Assembly (NCBI GenBank): GCA_964501445.1
Contig: CAZCSJ010000003.1
Coordinates: 1 to 51,230, forward strand
Length of the DNA stretch: 51,230 bases
Direction of reading: 5' to 3'
Origin: CAZCSJ01 sp964501445
GTDB lineage: Bacteria; Patescibacteriota; Minisyncoccia; Sungbacterales; HO2-52-23
Part shown: positions 47,704 to 51,230 of the stretch, piece by piece
Numbering within the stretch: the stretch's first letter is position 1
Layout: each line of letters opens with the position of its first letter
Program-made: the position numbers and the translations under genes
The notes under the pieces: generated by a model
Databases searched by the model: none
What the model saw: the letters and a program-made list of their open reading frames with translations, nothing else
Told to the model about the DNA's origin: nothing

Positions 47704-48107
47704 TGATAATCCCTGCGGTTGCGGCAATAAAAACCAGAAGTGTCATGGTAGATAAAAACATGAAAATAGATATTATTGAGCTACAAGTTAATAACTGGAA
47801 ATCGATGGTCGAATGGTATGAAAAAAGTTTGGGATTTACTGTCAGATTTCTTGAAGATGATCATCAATTTGCCCTTTTAAGTGGAGAGGTCGGTGCTATG
47901 CTCGGTTTATACGGTGTAGAGGAAAAAACTTATACTAGTTTTATTCCTTACATGAGGGTTGAAGACGTCGAAGTAGGAGTTCAAAAACTAAAGAGTATGG
48001 AGGTTAACGTTGGTGCTATTGAAGAGAGGCATTGGGGTAAACGAGCAAAAATAACAGATCCCGAAGGTAATGTGTTCTATCTCTATGAGGAAAAGAGAGG
48101 CGATTAG
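47703..48107 (+). CDS. VOC (glyoxalase/bleomycin-resistance-like) family protein
   Basis: A single vicinal-oxygen-chelate domain: IIELQVNNWKSMVEWYEKSLGF, then FALLSGEVGAMLGLYG, and ITDPEGNVFYLYEEK at the end, the usual betaalphabetabetabeta repeat pattern. Members bind metals and diverse small molecules. The first VOC strand begins at the Met at 47760; the ATG at 47703 overlaps the previous stop and would add 19 residues, and an ATG at 47745 is a third option. The gene is AT-rich like its upstream neighbour. Confidence 0.75.
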   Translation: MIIPAVAAIKTRSVMVDKNMKIDIIELQVNNWKSMVEWYEKSLGFTVRFLEDDHQFALLSGEVGAMLGLYGVEEKTYTSFIPYMRVEDVEVGVQKLKSMEVNVGAIEERHWGKRAKITDPEGNVFYLYEEKRGD

Positions 48108-48139
48108 TCCTCGTGGGGTTAGACAATAAAAATTAGGAA

Positions 48140-49507
48140 ATGGACTACCGCGTCGTTCAAAAACAAGATCAAGAGATCTACGATTTGATTCGAAAGGAAG
48201 AAGCCCGTCAAAAAGAGGGGCTTGAACTGATTCCCTCGGAAAGTTATGCATCATCCGCAGTGCTTGAAGCAATGGGGAGTATTTTTAACGACAAGTATGC
48301 CGAGAATTATCCGGGCAAGCGGTATTACGGCGGATGTGCGGTGGTGGATGAATTGGAACGGCTTTGCCAAAACCGCGCGCGCGCGGCGTTTGGCGAGGCG
48401 GCGAGCGAGTATTCGGTAAATGTTCAGCCGTATTCCGGAAGTCCGGCAAACCTTGAAGTGTATTTTGGGTTGCTCGAGCCCGGAGACAAAATCATGGCGT
48501 TGCGTCTTGACCACGGCGGGCATCTCACGCACGGCTCGCCCGTGAATTTGTCCGGACGGCTTTTTCAGTTCGTCCATTACTTTGTGGACTCAAAAACGGA
48601 AATGCTGGATTACGACGCGATTGCAAAAATGGCAGCAGAGGAAAAACCGAAACTTATTCTTTCCGGATTTACCGCATATCCCCGGACGATTGATTTTAAA
48701 AAAATGGATGACATCGCACGTTCCGTCGGCGCGATTTCCATGGCCGACATTTCCCATATTTCGGGGCTCGTGATCGGCGGCGTGCACCCCTCACCGTTTC
48801 CTTTTACGGATGTGGTGACCACGACCACGCACAAAACGCTTCGCGGGCCGCGCGCGGCAATGATATTCTCCCGAAAAGATAAGAGTGTCACGATAAAAGA
48901 TAAAAGTGTTGCCATTTCTGAAGCAATTGATAAAGCGGTATTCCCCGGTATGCAGGGCGGGCCGCATGAGCATACGATTGCGGCAATCGCGGTGGCGCTC
49001 CGCGAGGCAATGACATCGGAATTTAAAGAATATGCGGCGCAGGTGGTAAAAAATTCCCATGCGCTTGCAGACGGATTTGCAAAAAATAACATTCGCCTGA
49101 TTTCGGGCGGTACGGACAACCACCTAGTGCTTATCGATCTTCGTCCGTTCGGTCCGGGGCGCGGAATTTTTGTGGAGAAGGCGCTTGAAGCCGCAAACAT
49201 CAGCGTGAATAAAAGCCCGATTCCCAATGACCCTTCGCCGCCGTACTATCCGTCTGGTATTCGTCTCGGCACGCCATCGGTCACGATTCGCGGCATGAAA
49301 GAGCCCGAAATGGCACATGTGGCCGATTTCATTTCGCGTATAGTGCATGAATTTGCTAAAAACGAATTGCCGGAGGATACGACCAAACGCGCGGGCGTGG
49401 TACGCGAGTTTGCAAAAACGCTTTCGTCGCATCCATTGATCAAAGAAATAAGAGAGCAGGTGTGCACGTTTTCGGCAAACTTCCCCGTTCCAGGAATCGA
49501 TATATGA
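48140..49507 (+). CDS. glyA: Serine hydroxymethyltransferase
   Basis: PLP enzyme interconverting serine and glycine with transfer of a one-carbon unit to tetrahydrofolate. K232 in TTTTHKTLRGPR is the PLP lysine. Other signatures are LIPSESYAS, YPGKRYYGGC, NVQPYSGSPANLEVY, LDHGGHLTHG and PGMQGGPHEHTIAAIA. The 455-residue length is slightly long, with a small KDKSVTIKDKSVAIS repeat near residue 250. It lies just upstream of folD, the next step in the one-carbon pathway. Confidence 0.95.
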   Translation: MDYRVVQKQDQEIYDLIRKEEARQKEGLELIPSESYASSAVLEAMGSIFNDKYAENYPGKRYYGGCAVVDELERLCQNRARAAFGEAASEYSVNVQPYSGSPANLEVYFGLLEPGDKIMALRLDHGGHLTHGSPVNLSGRLFQFVHYFVDSKTEMLDYDAIAKMAAEEKPKLILSGFTAYPRTIDFKKMDDIARSVGAISMADISHISGLVIGGVHPSPFPFTDVVTTTTHKTLRGPRAAMIFSRKDKSVTIKDKSVAISEAIDKAVFPGMQGGPHEHTIAAIAVALREAMTSEFKEYAAQVVKNSHALADGFAKNNIRLISGGTDNHLVLIDLRPFGPGRGIFVEKALEAANISVNKSPIPNDPSPPYYPSGIRLGTPSVTIRGMKEPEMAHVADFISRIVHEFAKNELPEDTTKRAGVVREFAKTLSSHPLIKEIREQVCTFSANFPVPGIDI

Positions 49508-49510
49508 TCC

Positions 49511-49619
49511 GGTGCGAATATACGTTAAGTATACCAATGATACGAATGGTTCGATAAACTCACCATATATATTCATATGATTAGTCCGCCAGCTGGCGGA
49601 GCATTAGTATATTGGCATC
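49511..49619. repeat. AT-rich inverted-repeat element with inserted palindrome
   Basis: Arms GGTGCGAATATAC and GTATATTGGCATC. It aligns with 21339-49409-type element upstream of ileS (21339-21409) but carries TCCGCCAGCTGGCGGA at 49585-49600 in place of three bases, a direct view of the palindrome as an insertion. Confidence 0.75.
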
Positions 49620-49624
49620 GCGGT

Positions 49625-50461
49625 ATGGCACAAATTCTTGACGGCAAATTGCTCGCGCGAAAAATAGGAGAGGAGATTCGCGACACGCTCACGGGGTCAA
49701 AAAAGAAACTCCGTCTTGCGATTGTGGTGGTCGGCGAGGACCCGGTAGTCCGCGCGTTTATTCAAAAGAAACAAAAAGAGGCGGCGGCACTCGGCATTGA
49801 TACGCGTGTGTTTCCGTTTGAGGTACACATCACCACAAATGAATTGCGAAAGCGCCTTTCGGTGATTGTACATGAAAAGAAAAACAGCGGGGTGATTATT
49901 CAGCTGCCGCTTCCGCCGCATATAAACACCCAATATATTTTAAATTCTATTCCGCCGGAAAAAGATGTGGATATGCTCTCGGCGCGCGCGATTGGGAATT
50001 TTACAGTCGGGAAAAGTACGGTTATGCCGCCGGTGGTGGGGGCAATTCGCGCATTTTTTGAGGAGTACGGCATTTCGTATCGCGAGAAGAAAATAGTGAT
50101 TGTAGGCGCGGGGAATCTCGTGGGGCGGCCCGTGGCGCTCTGGCTTGCACGCGAGCGAATTCCCTTTTCATTGATTGAGAAAGACACGCCCGCACCCGAG
50201 AAAATACTCCGCGAGGCAGATATCATAATTTCGGGCGTGGGGATTCCTGGTCTTATTACGGGCGATAAAGTAAAAGAGGGGGTGGTGGTAATTGACGCGG
50301 GCACCTCGGAATCGGGCGGGAAAGTGGTCGGCGACGTGGATTTTGATTCTGTGTCAAAAAAAGCATCGTACATCACACCGGTGCCCGGAGGTGTGGGGCC
50401 GGTTGCGGTCGCAATGCTTTTTAAGAATCTTGTAACTTTGGAATTAGGAATCAGGAATTAG
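49625..50461 (+). CDS. folD: FolD bifunctional methylenetetrahydrofolate dehydrogenase/cyclohydrolase
   Basis: Oxidises methylene-THF and hydrolyses methenyl-THF to formyl-THF. The catalytic lysine K49 (AFIQKKQKEA), QLPLPPH, KDVDML and NAD(P)-binding GAGNLVGRPVALWL and PVPGGVGPVAVAML are present. Unusual features: the Tyr that precedes the lysine by four residues in FolD (YxxxK) is Phe45, and the PCTP motif is replaced by MPPVVGAI. Dehydrogenase activity is probably retained; cyclohydrolase may be altered. The ATG at 49625 is the family start; the frame is open to 49577 through a repeat element. Confidence 0.9.
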   Translation: MAQILDGKLLARKIGEEIRDTLTGSKKKLRLAIVVVGEDPVVRAFIQKKQKEAAALGIDTRVFPFEVHITTNELRKRLSVIVHEKKNSGVIIQLPLPPHINTQYILNSIPPEKDVDMLSARAIGNFTVGKSTVMPPVVGAIRAFFEEYGISYREKKIVIVGAGNLVGRPVALWLARERIPFSLIEKDTPAPEKILREADIIISGVGIPGLITGDKVKEGVVVIDAGTSESGGKVVGDVDFDSVSKKASYITPVPGGVGPVAVAMLFKNLVTLELGIRN

Positions 50462-50466
50462 GAATT

Positions 50467-50997
50467 ATGGATATAACACTTTTTCGTTGGATGAATTCGT
50501 GGGCCGGAATTTCCCCGTTTTTTGACTGGGCGATTCGTTTCCGCGCGGAGTATTTGATTTATGTCGTGGCAGGTGCGGTTTTGCTTTTTTATCTCGCAAC
50601 CTTCTTTCCGCGTTTCCGCACCTATCGCGCAAAAAATCTTCGGCTCGTTATTTTTGCGTTTGCATCAGCCCTTATCGCGCGCTTCGGCGTCGCGGAATTG
50701 ATTCGTCTTTTCTACAACCGTCCCCGGCCGTTTGAAGCATTGGAGGGCGTTTCGCAACTTATCCCGCACAGCGCCGGCTTCGCATTTCCATCGGGGCACG
50801 CAACATTTGCGTTTGCGCTTGCCGCGGTAGTCGCATACTACTATCCTAAAACGAGCATTCTCTTTTTTCTCGCGGCACTCGCAATCGGTTTTGGCCGTGT
50901 CGCCGCCGGCCTCCACTGGCCGACAGATATTCTCGCAGGAGCGGTGGTAGGGGTGGGGACCACTTTAATTTTAAAAATATTCTGGAGGAGAATATAA
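50467..50997 (+). CDS. PAP2-type membrane phosphatase
   Basis: A 176-residue polytopic protein with all three PAP2 motifs: LIRLFYNRPRPF, PSGHATF and GRVAAGLHWPTD. The arrangement resembles bacterial undecaprenyl-pyrophosphate or lipid phosphate phosphatases (BcrC-like), which act at the outer face of the membrane in cell-wall lipid recycling. About five hydrophobic helices. An AATTAGGAATTATGG linker precedes the start. Confidence 0.9.
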   Translation: MDITLFRWMNSWAGISPFFDWAIRFRAEYLIYVVAGAVLLFYLATFFPRFRTYRAKNLRLVIFAFASALIARFGVAELIRLFYNRPRPFEALEGVSQLIPHSAGFAFPSGHATFAFALAAVVAYYYPKTSILFFLAALAIGFGRVAAGLHWPTDILAGAVVGVGTTLILKIFWRRI

Positions 50998-51035
50998 TGA
51001 AATGTGGATAACCTTTTTTTAATCCTGTCGATTCT

Positions 51036-51043
51036 GTTATAAT
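51036..51043 (+). promoter_or_regulatory. -10 promoter (TATAAT)
   Basis: TGTTATAAT-like sequence (TATAAT at 51038-51043) 12 bp before the start of the last gene. No clear -35. Confidence 0.6.
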
Positions 51044-51055
51044 AAGATTGAATAG

Positions 51056-51230
51056 ATGGCATATTACTCCACCGAGATACGAATTTTTATTTTACTCATC
51101 TTTTTTTTGACGGGGTGGTTTTTTTATCCCGCCCTTTTTGAAAATGGCGGAATGTATGCCGAGGCGCAGGGGGCGCTTCCCGATCTCGTGATCTACAGCG
51201 CCTCCCTCACCGACACAGAGTTTACACTCA
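51056..51230 (+). CDS. Membrane-anchored protein, 3' truncated by the window end
   Basis: The first 58 codons only. The product starts with a short polar N-terminus (MAYYSTEIR) and one hydrophobic helix (IFILLIFFLTGWFFYPALF), then a polar region ending ...LPDLVIYSASLTDTEFTL at the window edge. It looks like a type II membrane or signal-anchored protein; the remaining domain is not visible, so no family can be given. Confidence 0.7.
   Translation, partial: MAYYSTEIRIFILLIFFLTGWFFYPALFENGGMYAEAQGALPDLVIYSASLTDTEFTL

Noticed and set aside
1..51230. tRNA or rRNA genes, insertion sequences with transposase, CRISPR arrays, prophage structural genes
   Set aside because: Reading the intergenic regions on both strands showed none that I could support apart from tmRNA; a tRNA covariance search could still find a missed one.

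Overview
The window looks like a gene-dense, near-contiguous stretch of a Candidate Phyla Radiation (Patescibacteria, probably Parcubacteria-type) chromosome. This is inferred from the family content: a PaaX/Cas2-like protein with an N-terminal membrane segment, a DUF5663-like protein, endonuclease Q, a PHP-type PolX, a short RecO-like protein, half-size and small membrane proteins, several toxin-antitoxin pairs and a diversity-generating retroelement (DGR). TGA is used as a normal stop (for example at the end of ileS), so the recoded genetic code of some CPR groups is not in use. I ran no database search; taxonomy and family calls rest on motif recognition.

Layout. 1-5.8 kb: P-type ATPase, PaaX/Cas2-like protein flanked by inverted copies of a 36-bp palindrome, endonuclease Q, and an HExxH protein. 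5.9-9.6 kb: DUF5663-like protein, a 1054-residue membrane/coiled protein and a small ORF. 9.6-14.1 kb: two tandem inverted-repeat elements, half-size MFS protein, PolX, NUDIX hydrolase, Ogt, ZIP transporter. 14.1-16.8 kb, minus strand: RelE/Phd-type pair, smpB, tmRNA, infC, rpmI, rplT. 16.9-19.5 kb: complete DGR (variable protein, template repeat with its own terminator, divergently placed avd, reverse transcriptase). 19.5-29.4 kb: argS, ileS, recO, a membrane-anchored beta-sandwich protein, glyQS and a toxin-antitoxin pair. 29.4-38.6 kb: M16 protease, AI-2E-type permease, metG, a 46-residue antisense membrane protein, tatD, MazF pair, leuS. 38.6-46.5 kb: winged-helix protein sharing leader and N-terminal module with the DGR target, glmS, a three-gene ATP-citrate-lyase-like set, GNAT, HAD, YvcK. 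46.5-51.2 kb: tsaC, two AT-rich orphan genes, glyA, folD, PAP2 phosphatase and the start of a membrane-anchored protein.

Themes. (1) The sequence is riddled with short palindromic and inverted-repeat elements of several families; many sit in frame inside essential genes (argS, ileS, leuS, polX, tatD) and one inside tmRNA, resembling the situation known for Rickettsia palindromic elements. A ~105-bp family with 14-bp terminal inverted repeats lands exactly on start codons and appears to duplicate a TGAR target. (2) Two aminoacyl-tRNA synthetases carry whole inserted hydrolase domains: a histidine phosphatase in IleRS and a serine hydrolase in LeuRS. (3) The 36-bp palindrome occurs only in front of the PaaX/Cas2-like gene, endonuclease Q and Ogt, which suggests a small DNA-repair regulon. 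(4) glmS, a citrate-cleaving enzyme that would yield acetyl-CoA, an acetyltransferase and the UDP-GlcNAc-binding protein YvcK are adjacent, consistent with amino-sugar synthesis. (5) The DGR target and a distant transcription-factor-like protein share a covarying structured leader and an N-terminal module.
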